From Trichobilharzia szidati (lineage: Eukaryota; Platyhelminthes; Trematoda; Strigeidida; Schistosomatidae), in contig OX235273.1 of the NCBI GenBank assembly GCA_944472155.2, positions 7,351,204 through 7,415,203 on the forward strand: a stretch of 64,000 bases of DNA, given 5' to 3'. The position numbers and the translations under genes were made by a program. Positions 11,195 to 22,134 of this stretch are shown one piece after another. The notes below the pieces were generated by a model. The model saw nothing but the letters and a program-made list of their open reading frames with translations. It made no database searches and had not been told where the DNA came from. The stretch's first letter is position 1. The number at the start of each line of letters is the position of its first letter.

Positions 11195-11430
11195 GCATCG
11201 GTGGCATAGCGGTTAGGACGCTTGCCGACCATGCACATGGTTCGGGGTCCAATCCCCGGCCGACGTACTCCTTTACCTCACTTAGCCAGAAATAATGCTG
11301 ATGAAGAGGAAAGGTTGGGCATGAGGCTAGCAACTCCATCCTGTAAAATAAACACTGCTACAGAAACTTCAAGTCACAAGCTTGAAGCCCTATGTTCCAC
11401 TGGGGAACGTGAAGGAAAAAAAATTTGTCA
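11195..11430 (+). mobile_element. tRNA-derived SINE (family B)
   Basis: A tRNA-like head holds an A box (GGTGGCATAGCGGTTAGG) and a B box (GGTCCAATCCC, near GGTTCGATCCC). An unrelated body and a tail ending TGAAGCCCTATGTTCC follow. The tail matches the 3' end of the local RTE LINE. Other copies: 42575-42745 (-), 61665-61790 (+), and one interrupted at 42085/43290. The pol III promoter boxes are inferred from sequence. Confidence 0.8.
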
Positions 11431-11529
11431 TGCATTTTATTGTATTTTATTATTGTTAACCATGTTAGTTGTAAAGCGGTTGTAAAGAAACTACGAAATG
11501 AAGATATCATCTCGCGAAGTTTGTTTTCG

Positions 11530-12457
11530 AAATGCCTTATTCAAATATGCGACAAACAGTGGGCAATGAGGAAACAGGCATAAAATGGACCCCCACAAAA
11601 ATCTTGGAGGATCTGCACTTCGCCGATGATATATGTCTGATTTCCAACAAACTGGAAGACATGCAAACAAAAAGCAACAAGTTAGCAGAAGAAGCACCAA
11701 AGATAGGACTTCAGGTGAACATAGATAAAACAGAGGTAATGAAATTTCCTGGCCAACACCACCAACAGCAACAACAACAGACAACAATCAGCATAAATGG
11801 GAGGAACCTGAAAGAAACAACCTCTTTTACGTACCTGGAAAGCTTCGTCTCAACTACAGGCTACTGGAACTGACGAGGATATCAAAGCAGCGAGGATCGG
11901 GAAAGCAAGACAAGCTTTCACTACTCTCAAGTCTGTGTGGCGGTCAACAGCACTCAGCATCAAAAATAACATCCGGATTTTCAACTCCAATGTGAAGTCA
12001 GTCAGTGCTATTATACGGATCAGAAACTTGCACTGCGCGTCATAAAGAGCATCTCAAACAAACTACACACCTTCATTAACAGTTGTCTTCGCTCAATACT
12101 CAAGATCAGATGGCCAGCCAGAAAACATCAGCAACAGGGATCTCTGGGAGCGAACCAACACAGCAGGAACCGATTGTGCAACAAATAGGTAGGAAGAAAT
12201 GGAGATGGATTGGCCATGCTCTGAGGAAACCAAACCACCAAGTGACATCACTAGACAAGCCATTGCTCGAGTGGAACCCGAAAGGGAAGCGGCGAGTTGG
12301 TCGTCAGTGCGAGGGTGGGTGACTTGGAGGAGGTCATGTGAATAGGAGATGAAAACGTGTGGGCAGACTTGGAGTCAGGTGAAGACTCTAACAGAGAACC
12401 GAACGCAATGGGGACGCACGGCTGAAGCCCTATGTTCCTGTAGGAATTAAAGGATAC

Positions 12458-12493
<36 letters not shown>

Positions 12494-12494
12494 C
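11530..12494 (+). pseudogene. RTE-type LINE, RT C-terminal half to 3' end
   Basis: The first block (to 11873) reads LEDLHFADDICLISNKLEDM, the RTE motif C (FADD) with its typical following helix. GLQVNIDKTEVMKF and a Q-rich codon tract follow. After a frameshift, SLNTQDQM, QIGRKKWRWIGHALRKP and WNPKGKRRVGRQ form the usual RTE C-terminus (12083-12322). The element ends with GAAGCCCTATGTTCC, AATTAAAGGA and an (AAT)n tail at 12455-12494. The endonuclease and first RT half are absent. Confidence 0.88.
12455..12494. repeat. (AAT)n microsatellite, RTE 3' tail
   Basis: About 13 AAT units directly after the RTE 3' terminal sequence. Short trinucleotide tails are typical of RTE insertions. Confidence 0.9.
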
Positions 12495-12709
12495 AAATAT
12501 TGTTATTACTCAAACAGTATGATTTATTTTCTCACTAACTGACACTAACGTCTGATGTTTATTTTCAATTAACACTCTAAGTATATGCAGACATCTGTAA
12601 AAATTATATCTGTGCAATCCTAGAGAAACTGAGTTGAGAATTAATTTCAAAGTTTCCCACATTCGGCAAACTAGTTCGAACTTCTTCAGGGAGATTAGTC
12701 GAAATTACA

Positions 12710-12998
12710 TTAACAAAGGTTTATGCATAACTTGAATGATTCACATAATTTATTCAGCACAAAAATACAGACAGCTTTCTTTGATGGAGAAGTTGTCTTT
12801 TCAAGATAAGGTTTTCGGGATAAAACTGAATGTATGTGTCGAAATTCATCCATCAATGTGTCACTCGTGGATATTTTTCGGGACCTTGAAAACAAACAGT
12901 TCACTAGGGAATGTCTACACTGGATAGGAACAAAACTGGTGAAATGAAGATATTGTCCACTTCATGTCTGTTTACGAAAAATAGATCGCTTAATTGTG
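12710..12998 (-). pseudogene. PLE RT fragment facing the next PLE
   Basis: Minus-strand SRSRKISTSDTLMDEFRHIHSVL and the preceding RSIFRKQT-like and VPIQCRHSLVNCL text match the 10.0-kb PLE subfamily. It abuts the plus-strand PLE that begins near 13000, giving a head-to-head junction. Confidence 0.75.
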
Positions 12999-12999
12999 C

Positions 13000-13632
13000 C
13001 ACGTAAGGAGATAATGCTGGGAGTACAGCTATGCCTGACTTCCACAATATTTAAATTCCAAGGGAAAATGTACAAACAAACTGAGGGAGTTGCCATGGGA
13101 TCACCAATATCCCCGGTTGTAGCAGATATATTCATGGATAGTTGGGAAAATCTGAGTGATTGGAACGTTCATCCCCACGCCAAAAGTGTGGTGGAGGTAT
13201 GTAGATAACACATTCACTGTACTTAGAACACAGGTTATAGATAGATGGATTTTTCGAAAACATTAACTCAAAGGTGGAGGCAATTCAATTCATTTATGAA
13301 TTGGAAAGTCAGTAGGGGAGCTTCCAATGTTACACTGCAGCGTAAAAAAAGAAAGAAGATGAGAAGTTAAACACTAGTATTTACAGGAAACCCACACATT
13401 CAAACAGATATTTGGACTTCCGATCATCCCATCTTATGTCAGTGAAAATGGGATTGGTGAAATGTTTAAGTGATAGAGCACAAGAACTAAGTATTACCAA
13501 GGAAAATCTAAGGCAGGAAGTGAGACACATAAAAGAAGCCTTGAAAGTCAATAATTACCCTGATAAATTAGCCAGGAAATATGTAAGAAAACATAAAAAT
13601 AAAATAAATAATATCAGTAGTGATAGCGATGG

Positions 13633-13666
<34 letters not shown>

Positions 13667-14400
13667 GACGACATGCACGTCAAACATGCGCAAGACAACA
13701 CCAACAATAAGGAATCTAAATCAACAGTAGTAATTCCATACAAAGAAGGAACCTCGGAGACCTTACGCCGGAGAATTCTTAACAATGATGGCAGGAATAA
13801 AAGTGGCTGGCATTCAAACCACCCACAAACTCAATTAGAAACAAGCTTTGTCCGCTAAACGATCAATCATGTGGAGCCTTTAAAACAAAACAATTTAGTT
13901 TATCTAACACCCCGCCCACAATGATTGTCAGGTTAAATACGTAGGTCAGAGTAGTAGAACAGGGACAGTCAGACTAGCCAAGCATAAAAACCTAACAGCC
14001 GAATCTAGATTAGTTGACCCGAATAAGATCAGAAATCTAGAGAATAGTTCAGCCGTAGATAGCACTACATGCAATTACACACAACCATACAAATGGATGG
14101 GATGGGATAAGATGACAGTTTTAAAATAGAATGTGACACCAGGGTGCAGGGAGAGATTGATAACAGAAGCTTTGTGCTTGTCGAATCAAATACAAATACG
14201 TGTAATAGGGATGATTCAACACCTGTCCTGCGAGACATCTGGAAAATTCTGCTACCCCTGCGACAAATAGGAGAAGACAAAGAAAACTATAAAACTCAAG
14301 TTTCGAATTTGTGTGATTATAATTGATGATATGGTTGTGAACAATAATAAATTTTGTTCGAAACACTGACATCCAGTAAACAATACTATTTGTTCACTAT
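13000..14400 (+). pseudogene. Penelope-like element with microsatellite-split linker
   Basis: RT motif B is clear at about 13065-13140 (YKQTEGVAMGSPISPVVADIF). The catalytic box is garbled around 13200. 13412-13858 is open for 148 codons: LMSVKMGLVKCLSDRAQEL, a helical linker, then an asparagine/isoleucine run coded by an (AAT/ATT)n microsatellite at about 13635-13665. The nuclease YVGQSSRTGTVRLAKHKN and tail RNLENSSAVDSTTC follow from 13930 to 14300. This copy sits at the left edge of the 9-kb duplicated block. Copy 2 has lost about 265 bp between linker and nuclease. Confidence 0.8.
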
Positions 14401-14426
14401 GTGATACATCTAATAAAGAAACTAAT

Positions 14427-14640
14427 ATGGAATCGCTGAATCATTCCATAGTCTCTCCTAGTCACTCAAATATCCAAGAAACCGAGTTTATTATTCGTTT
14501 TGAATTAGGAAGTCACTCGGATATTTGGATGAATATGATTGAACAGAGTAACAAAGTTTTCAATCGATTTTCTACTCTTACAAATAATGAATGTATCATC
14601 CACATAACGTTTATATAGCAGAAATAACAATATGTCAATA
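14427..14640 (-). pseudogene. PLE RT fragment with YVDD
   Basis: Minus-strand reading DILLFLLYKRYVDDTFII, then SIENFVTLFNHIHPNIRVTS and KLGFLDI. The catalytic YVDD box is intact, but the fragment covers only about 70 residues. The same piece is present in copy 2 at 26310-26614. Confidence 0.8.
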
Positions 14641-14649
14641 AATCGTAGA

Positions 14650-15540
14650 TAATCTTACGTAACCGGAAGGATTGACAACTAACAAGCTAACTGATGAATA
14701 ATCATTTAGAGAATAAACGATAAGAAACATGAGAACAAGGAATTTAAAATTTTTGGGAAAATTTGAAATAGACTATCAAAAAGACTACAGAGAGATTATT
14801 ATGCAGCAATTCAAGATAATATAATTGACACTGAGTCCACAGTGGTACAACAGGGACTGGACAAAAGGCTTCTAAATGCAGAATTGCACTTTATTCTAAT
14901 GGATTGCTGAAGCTTTGACAGTCAAAATCCTCCTAAGCGGCTTGATCTTACTTGATAGATGACTTAGAATGAAATCTCTGCTAATTCTGTTTGACCATTT
15001 AATATTTGATTTCCGAATTTATTTCTTGTTACGTTTTTATACTACTTATGAGTAGGTTGTGTTTTTACACACAACTTTTTCGGTGTATTATCTTATAATC
15101 ACCCTCTGGAGCGTGATTATTTGAGGTTTTGTACTTTTCAAGAATTTTTCGAATTTTTACGGATTAATTTCGTTCTTTTTGGTGGCCTGCTTGAACTATG
15201 AGGATGCATGAAGTTCTATCTGAAGTAATGCATTTCTTATTCTTCCAATTATTTATTTCCAATTTCTTTTGGTCACAGAATGTGATTATGCATATTTTTA
15301 AGTCAGTTTTCGACCTACTCCTGTGCATTTTTCGAATGAGGTGAGGGAAGAATATCGTGAGAGGTTGGTTTATTGGGGAAGGTAAACTGTGACTGTTAAC
15401 TCTGTCACTGTCCAAAACAACACTACCTGACAAAGAACTTGAGAAACCCTTATCGACCAATTAGATACGTTTGAAGTAAAAGTGCGTAATTTGAAAAAAA
15501 TAACATTTCTATCAAAGTAATGTAAGGTTGAAAAGTAATT
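14650..15540. other. No gene recognised; part of duplicated block
   Basis: Long low-GC stretch repeated at about 26590-27460. Frames are short and unlike any family I know. It may be the body of the Merlin-type element that follows, but I could not align it to a Merlin N-terminus. Confidence 0.45.
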
Positions 15541-15960
15541 CCATAGGATAACGTTCTTGTTTACGTTCCCAGTTTCTCCGCATAGGAGCTTTCATTGTTA
15601 GATCAAATCAATTTCTATACATAAATTCATCGACTTAACTGCAAATCATTCTGTTTCTTGACTCACTCATCACTGCTCCGATCCTCATTTTTAGGTGACT
15701 ATAGAAACTTTCAATGGGATTTGTGTAAGGCTGATCAAAGGGATTGACGAAATCGTTCGTATGATTGACTAGGTTGTGATGAATATAGCCCAAGGATGAG
15801 AGTTGGCTGCATGTTTTCTCTTTTCCTAAGAGTCTGATGTCTAACCAGTCCTTAAGCACTAGATTGGGATGAAACTTGTTACGGACTCCTCTGAATGGTT
15901 GCTGAAGGTCACTAGTCTGCTGTTCAATAGGTAGTTTCGTTTTGGGCCGGTGTAGTTGAC
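15540..15960 (-). pseudogene. Merlin / IS1016-type transposase C-terminus, fragment
   Basis: 15635-15859 on the minus strand encodes SLGYIHHNLVNHTNDFVNPF followed by YTNPIESFYSHLK. This is the pattern YxHxxVNHxxxFVxP...HTNxIESxWxxLK of Merlin and ISXO2-like DDE transposases. After a stop, a further DEFMYRN-like text (about 15600-15630) matches the family's LxEFMWR C-terminus. Merlin transposons are known from schistosomes. Only about 100 residues remain and the catalytic core upstream is unreadable. The same remnant is in copy 2 at about 27450-27905. Confidence 0.72.
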
Positions 15961-16264
15961 AGTCACAAGATAAACTATAGCAACCATCAAATGACCTTGA
16001 GGAAACAATTCAAATAAAGGACTTTAAAAACCCTTGATTTTGTTGATGAATTTTAAATTTTATTGTTTAGTAGAACGATTTTGAATGAAGTTTAACTTTA
16101 GACACTGAAGAGACCCGGAAAGTATCAGTGATCGGTCAAGTTAAACTTACGACATCAGTAAGTACCAATGGAGTGGGACCACGTGAGTGACCTCGGAACA
16201 CTCGGTTAGCAAGCTAGTGAAATTATAACAGGAGAAGGTAAGACACAGAGGCCAATGTATATTT

Positions 16265-16795
16265 TCAGTGGATCATACCTATAATTGAGAAGATTTGTAG
16301 CTCAGGTGGATGTTGGTAGTGTTCTCTGAGCTGTTTGATGGTTTAATTGCGGAGCTTTCGTCGTCCACCATATGATAGACAACAACTTCAATGCAAGTTT
16401 TAGCATAAGACGAATTGATTTACATTCTCCATGAATGATGATAGAATTGTGTCTCCTGACAACCATCCTCATTATTGGTAGTCGACCTACATCTGTATTG
16501 ATCATTTTCTATTGACTTGCAAATTGAGCTTTCTTGTCACATGATTTACTTTTTATTAGTTGGTAGATCTGGTCTATATTAATAATATGTTTGTTAATCG
16601 CTGGTTGATTCACTCGAGTACTAGGTTTCTAGGAATTCCCTGGCTGCACTTTTGGTGTTTCCTGTGTCTAAGATTTCGACATTATCTCAATAGAATCGGT
16701 GTCCATGATTATCTACATGCATTGATATGAAACAGGAATATATATATATCATGTCTTTTCACAGCTAATTTGTGCTCTTAAATTCGGATTCGAAG
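16265..16795 (-). pseudogene. PLE nuclease C-terminus and 3' UTR (minus arm)
   Basis: Minus strand, about 16795-16540: HKLAVKRHDIY, then HVDNHGHRF, NVEILDTGNTKSAAREFLE. This is the post-YIG tail of a PLE nuclease. 16540-16265 is its 3' UTR. The arm is the reverse complement of 17925-18440, forming an inverted repeat interrupted by an RTE insertion. Confidence 0.8.
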
Positions 16796-17398
16796 GGGGA
16801 AACGATGAGGATGTCAAAGCGAGAATCAGGAAAGCAAGATGAGCTTTCATTACCGTCAAGTCTGTGTGGAGGTCGACAGCACTACTCAGAATGAAAAATA
16901 AGATCCGAATTTTCAACTCCAATGTGAAGTCAGTGCTACTGACTTTACGGATCAGAGACTTGGCCAGTGCGTCACAAAGAGCATCTCAAACAAACTACAG
17001 AACTTCATCTACACCTGTCTTCGCTCAATACTTAGCTCAAGATCAGATGGCCGGCCAGAAAAGATCAACAACAGAGATCTCTTGGAGGAAACCAACCAGG
17101 AACCGATTGTGCAACAAATAAGCAGGGAGAAATGGAGATGGATTGGCCATACTCTGAGGAAACAATGCATCAAGTGACATCACTAGACAAGCCATTGCTC
17201 GAGTGGAACCCGAAAGGGAAGTGGTGAGTTGGTCGTCAGTTCAAGGGTGACTTGGAGGAGGTCGTGTGAAGAAGAGATGAAAATGTGTGGGCAGACTTGG
17301 AGCCAGGCGAAGACTACAGCAGGGAATCGAACTCAATGGAGACGCACGGCTGAAGCCCTATGTTCCTCTAGGAATTAAAGGAAATGATAATAATAACC
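16796..17398 (+). pseudogene. RTE LINE 3' fragment, inserted in PLE
   Basis: Starts with the AFITVKSVWRSTALLRMKNK-like segment (frameshifted). It continues through IFNSNVKSV, SSRSDGRPEKINNRDLL and the RRKWRWIGHTLRK-type C-terminus, and ends GCTGAAGCCCTATGTTCC, AATTAAAGGA, then a short AAT tail. It interrupts the minus PLE exactly after the residues preceding its HKLAVKRHD block. Confidence 0.85.
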
Positions 17399-17399
17399 T

Positions 17400-17560
17400 G
17401 ATAAAGGAGATATTACGGTTGTTTTTAGTTATATTAGGGTTGCTTTAGATGTAGTTTGACAGTAGGATTAGGGAGAGGGTTATAACACCTAGATGAATGC
17501 ATCTATAGAATGTAGAATAATGACTACATTGACACCTCAATCGAAGAATGACAGGTATTT
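17400..17560. other. Short spacer, nothing recognised
   Basis: Between the RTE tail and the PLE linker. Repeated at about 30205-30370; no frame or motif recognised. Confidence 0.5.
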
Positions 17561-17925
17561 TTGTCAGACTACAGAAGACGGCATCTTGTCTTTTTATTCA
17601 TTTTGTTAAGTGTATGTTCAAGTGATGGTATTAATTTTATCCCCTTTTTCTGTTGGATCTTTTGGTTTGCATAATATCGAATTAAGCGACTTGACTGGTT
17701 TGTGTGCTATATCTATATCAAACGGTTTCAGTATTCTAGCTGTTATTTCAGAGATATTTTTCATATATGCTGGAATGAATTTTCTTGTGGTCTTTGATGA
17801 TTGTTCTTTGTTGGTGTTTTGATTCGACTTTACACACTTTTTGATGAAATTATGACGGGGATAACCATTCTTTTTGAAGACCGTTTGTAGGTATTTTTCT
17901 TCAATTCTTTTCAACTCTGGAGTGC
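17560..17925 (-). pseudogene. PLE linker between RT and nuclease
   Basis: Minus frame of 98 codons: KYLQTVFKKNGYPRHNFIKK, then KFIPAYMKNISEITARILKP and SLNSILCKPKDPTEKGDKI. This is the region joining RT thumb and GIY-YIG in PLEs. Its 5' end meets the plus-strand C-terminal piece at 17925, so two PLE segments face each other. Confidence 0.82.
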
Positions 17926-18440
17926 TACAGTGTGTTTGGAGTCTCTCTTAAACAATGTCTGCACACAGTTTCATTTGTGAGACACGATATGTATTTTTTA
18001 GTATCAATGCATATAGACAATTATGGTCATCAATTCGATTGGGATAATGTCAAAATCTTAGATAGAGGAAACACCAAAAGTGCAGCCAGGGAATTCCTAG
18101 AAGCCTGGTACTCAAACGAAAATGCAATTAACAAACACGTTAACATAGACCAAATATACCAACTAGTAAGAAGGAAATCAGGTGACCAGAAAGTTTAAAA
18201 TCCAAGTCAATAGAAAATGGTCAATACATATGTAAAGATGGTTACCAGGAGACGTACGCAATTCTATCACTCATGAAGAAATTTAAATCATTTCACTTTA
18301 TGCTAAATATTGCGCTGAAGGGGGATGTTGTCCAGAAGGTGGACGACGAAAGCTCCGCAACTAAACCAACCAGCTCAGAGAACACTATTAATTGCAAATC
18401 ATCCACCTGAGCTACAAATCTTCTCTATTATTTCTCGTCT
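17925..18440 (+). pseudogene. PLE nuclease C-terminus and 3' UTR (plus arm)
   Basis: Open from 17932 to 18198: MHIDNYGHQFDWDNVKILDR, GNTKSAAREFLEAWYS, INKHVNIDQIYQLVRRKSGD. The nuclease core before it is missing. The 3' UTR mirrors 16265-16540. The duplicate in copy 2 is 30736-31260. Confidence 0.82.
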
Positions 18441-19390
18441 AGTTCTCTGTCAGAAGCTACTTGTTGGCTATCCTTTCTAACCGACTGACTGGCCGGCTAT
18501 CTGATCTTTATTGTTGAGGCAGAGAAAACAACTTCATTAGTGAAAGTTTTCATAGTGACCGCCTGTTTGGAAATACACAAATACACAGAATTATAAATGA
18601 ACTGAAATTTGGACATCATTATTCTACTATTTGTGTATTTAAGTAGTCAGTCTAACAACATACCTTCTCTACTGTCAGTCATACACATCGTATATATATT
18701 TAATAACCAATTAGGCGTCAATCATTTGAGCATGTTTATGGCTGAGATAGTTTGCTAAACTTGCCTTGATTATCGTCCTTGAATGACAAACTTTCAACTA
18801 TAAATTGGACATTTCTTCTCTAACCTTGAATATTCTACCTAATAAAACAGCCATTGCTTGTTTATTTACCTCTGACTGCTTTCCGTATTGATTAAATACA
18901 GTGATGATGAGTGAGTGAGTGAGTGAGTAGTACGACCGATCAATAAATACACTCCAGACACACTTACTTGCATAGACACAGAATAATTTTCAACCTCATT
19001 TTGTTCATTCACATCAAAATATATAGACACAAGAAAAAAATACGTACGTGAATGAATCATTCGCGTTTTAATGAATCAATGTGTCTGTAAATTAAAAATA
19101 AAACAAGAAGCGTTTCAAGGTCAAGCGTAGGCGGATGGTTTAAAGGTTGGTTGGTTGGTTGGTCGGTCAGACGGTCATCCATTCATTCATTTATCTATTG
19201 ATTACAAAGGAAGGTGAAATAGGCGTAAAATAATCATTCACATTACAGAATTCGTCATCGAAATAATTTAATTAGTTCAATGTACAATATTTAAAACTGG
19301 TGAGGATAAAGGTAATTTTAGGGCGTTTTCGCGCGAATAGTACATGTAACAAACGCTATGGCAGATTTTACAGCTGTGTGTATTATTAGT
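18440..19390. other. No gene seen; simple repeats
   Basis: Repeated at about 31260-32185. Contains a GAGT microsatellite (about 18907-18928) and a GGTT run (about 19145-19162) that differ in length between the two copies. Short frames are not protein-like. Confidence 0.55.
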
Positions 19391-20940
19391 ATTGTTATTA
19401 TTGTTTCCTTTAGTTCCTAGAGGAACATAGGGCTTCAGCCACACATATCCACTGTGTTCGGTTCTCCGCCAAAGTTCCCATCACCTGGCTCTACGTCTGC
19501 CCACATGCTTTCATCTCCTCTTCATATCACCTCCTCGTCCTTCTCCTCCATGTCACCCTCGCACTGACAACCAACTCGCCGCTTCCCATTCGGGTCCCAA
19601 TTGAGCGATGGCCTGTCGTATGACGTCACTAATTTGATGGTTTGTTTTCTCAGAGTATGGCCAGCCAATCCACCTAACTCCATTTCTTCCTGCATATTTG
19701 TTGCACAATTTCCCAGAGATCCCTGTTGTTGATCTTTTCTGGCTGGCCATCTGATCTTGAGCGAAGTATTGAGGGAAGACAGATGTTGATGAAGGTCTGT
19801 AGTTTGTTTGAAGTGGCCTTCGTAACGCGTCAAGTCTCTGATCCGTATAGTAAGTAGCACTGACCTCACATTACAGTTCAAAATCCTCACCTTATTTTCC
19901 ATGCTGAGTGCTGTTGATCTCTTCCACACAAACTTGAGAGAAATGAAAGCTTGACTTGCTTTCCCGATTATCGCTGCTTTGATATCCCTATCATTTCTGT
20001 CCACCTGTATTTGAAACGATGTTTTCCTGGTAGGTGGGTAGGTAGGTAAAGGAGGTTGCTTCTTTCAGATTTCTCCCATTCATACCGGCTGATTGCTGTC
20101 TGTTGTTGTTGCTGTCGCTGTTGGCCAGGAATCTCCATCACTAACCTTTGTTTTCTCTATGTTCCCCTGAAGGCCTATCTTCTCTGGATGCTTCTTCTGC
20201 CAACTTGTTGCTTTTCGCTTGCATATCTTCAAGTTTGTGGGAAATCAGACATATATCATCATAGGCGAAATCCAGATCCTCCAAGTTTTTTGTGTGAGTC
20301 CATTTCATGCTTGTTTCCTCGCTGCCCGGCCCGCTGTTTGTCGCATCGTCCAGTCTACTGCAATCAAGAAAGTCATTGGCGATAGTAGGCAGCCTTGTCT
20401 TACTCCTGTCCTCACTTCGAAGGATTTTGTAAGTTTCCCGTTGTGGATTACTTGGCATACAGCATTGTCGTACAACTGTTGAATGAGATGCATAATTGTT
20501 GGCGGCACCCCGTTGTATCGAAGTAGTTGTCAAATCACCTCTCTATTGACTCTTCGCTGTCGAAGGCCTTTTCAAAGTCAATAAAGTTGAATGGGGTAGA
20601 GAGGTGACTGCCATTCCAATCTCTGTTCAATGATGATGATCCGTAGTGTTGCGATTTGATCGATGCATGATTTGTTCCTCCTGAATCCAGCCTGTTCCGG
20701 TCGAAGTTTTTCATAAAGGGCAACGTGTTTGATTCTCTCTAGGATGATGCCACTTAGTACTTTCCTTGGGATGGACAGGAGCATAATACCGCGCCAGTTC
20801 TTGCATTGACTTAAGTCTCTTTTCTTTGACAGTTTGAATAAGCATTATCCAGCTCAATGGATGGCAGTTTATCCCAATACATGAGATGACCATTTCGGAG
20901 TGGTGTCCTTAGTTGATAAACTGTACTCCTGAACATTTTA
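19391..20940 (-). pseudogene. RTE LINE, long 3' copy with RT palm
   Basis: Minus strand. About 20700-20535 reads FDRNRLDSGGTNHASI and NFIDFEKAFDS (motif A). About 20480-20305 reads VRTGVRQGCLLSPMTFLIAVDW (motif B). About 20290 reads LEDLDFAYDDICLISHKL, motif C with an extra tyrosine splitting FADD. After frameshifts the C-terminal RRNGVRWIGWPYSE-like block and the GAACATAGGGCTTC 3' end (about 19420) follow. Endonuclease absent. A matching copy lies at 32185-33730. Confidence 0.85.
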
Positions 20941-21600
20941 TATGAGTGGCATTCAACAACAAAATATCGTCGTGTATTTCTCGAAGGAGACAAAGAAGAG
21001 ATGTCATCATAATGGTGGATTGGTCTGCTCTTCAGGTCAGATAGAAGGAACTGTGTCACACACGATCTACTGTCAATCAATCTGTTTTGTTTGGAGATCC
21101 TGGACAGAGGGAAAATATCCTGCGATAAATTTCGCTGAAAATTTTCTACACTATATAAAGATTATTCAGAATAAAGCTCCTTAATACTATTATAATTATT
21201 ATGTATTACTTATTTCGTTGAGTGGACATAACAACCACGATACAATGAACGTCGTTGTTAAGGTATATTATAAACCTACCGACTGCCTCCATTCTACCCA
21301 TTCAAGTAGACAGAAACGCGAAAGTGTGCGGCACGTTTGTCTTGTCTATAATTTATGTACACCCACCCAGTTGGAGTTGTTAATGAAAATAGATCGGATA
21401 ATCTATTAATTAAACAAAATGTTTCAAATGAGAAATATTGACAATAATTGAAATTAGTAATATAAATCAACAAAATGTATCTATTTTATTGATTATTGTG
21501 GCAAAATATTAACAATTTCATTTATATTTTAACAACAGAAGGCAAGACACGGAAGCTAAAGTATAATTTTTCATTAATCATACCGCTGTCTATATATTTA
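20940..21600. other. Unassigned repeat with LTR-like remnant
   Basis: Repeated at about 33730-34390. 21533-21562 (AACAACAGAAGGCAAGACAC) matches the reverse complement of the 3' end of the solo LTRs at 37113 and 40476, so an LTR relic may be present. No coding frame recognised. Confidence 0.45.
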
Positions 21601-21619
21601 CAGCTTGCCTCACTCTGAT

Positions 21620-21745
21620 GAATAATAATAATAATAATAAAATTAATTTGTTTTATTCCAAAACAGTACTTGTGATACAGAATGGAATTCTCAGCATTTT
21701 TACTACAGTATTGCATCCAGTTAGTACATTATCAATAAATAGAAT
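21620..21745 (-). mobile_element. CR1/Jockey-like LINE 3' end (minus)
   Basis: ATT-repeat tail followed by TTATTCCAAAACAGTA and GGAATTCTCAGCATTT, the LINE 3' terminus also seen at 34405, 35840 and 38045. It faces the plus-strand RT fragment that begins at 21755. Confidence 0.75.
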
Positions 21746-21754
21746 GAAATGAAA

Positions 21755-22134
21755 TGAACTTTGTTAAGTATGCCGATGATCTAACTATTTCAATGTCTGT
21801 CAACTCCCAGCTTGACTGTACTAAGACAAACAACTTTCTATCAGGAATTAGCAAATGGTCTTCGTCTAACGGCCTTAAACTTAATCCTTCCAAATGTCAG
21901 ACTGTTAATTTCAGTTTCCGATGTAAACGAAAGTTAAATGAAGCCGTTGGTTCCTATGACCCTTGCAAAATCGATGATACTGATATTATAGAAAGCAAGT
22001 CTGAAGTTAAGTATCTTGGATTAATTCTTTCTACTGACCTATCCTGGTCTTCCCATGTCTTAGCGATTTCTAAAAGAATATTTCGTCTGACTTCTTACAT
22101 TAAGAAGTTAAGGCACTCAAGCATAACCCAACCA
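21755..22134 (+). pseudogene. CR1/Jockey-like LINE RT fragment, cut by gap
   Basis: Opens with FVKYADDLTISMSV (motif C) and continues SKWSSSNGLKLNPSKC, VKYLGLILSTDLSWSSHV and IKKLRHSSITQP before the N-gap. Same family as 6497-7948 but a distinct subfamily. The duplicate at 34550 continues to the LINE 3' end. Confidence 0.82.

Larger units (their letters stand above)
13235..22134. repeat. Nine-kb duplicated block, copy 1
   Basis: From about 13235 to the N-gap the sequence runs collinear with about 25408-34920 in the same orientation and with only scattered differences. The offset changes from about 12.18 to 11.92 kb (deletion in copy 2) and then to 12.80 kb (insertion in copy 2). The block contains PLE, Merlin, RTE and LINE remnants. 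It could be a true tandem segmental duplication or two unmerged haplotypes in the assembly. Confidence 0.9.

Noticed and set aside
11195..11275. Possible genuine tRNA gene
   Set aside because: A and B boxes are present, but the acceptor stem does not close well and the head continues into a repeated SINE body with an RTE-like tail.
12455..12494. CRISPR-like or satellite array
   Set aside because: It is a plain AAT microsatellite forming an RTE tail; no spacer-repeat pattern exists in the window.
18907..18928. Regulatory repeat (GAGT)n
   Set aside because: Length varies between the two block copies and there is no gene nearby; simple microsatellite.
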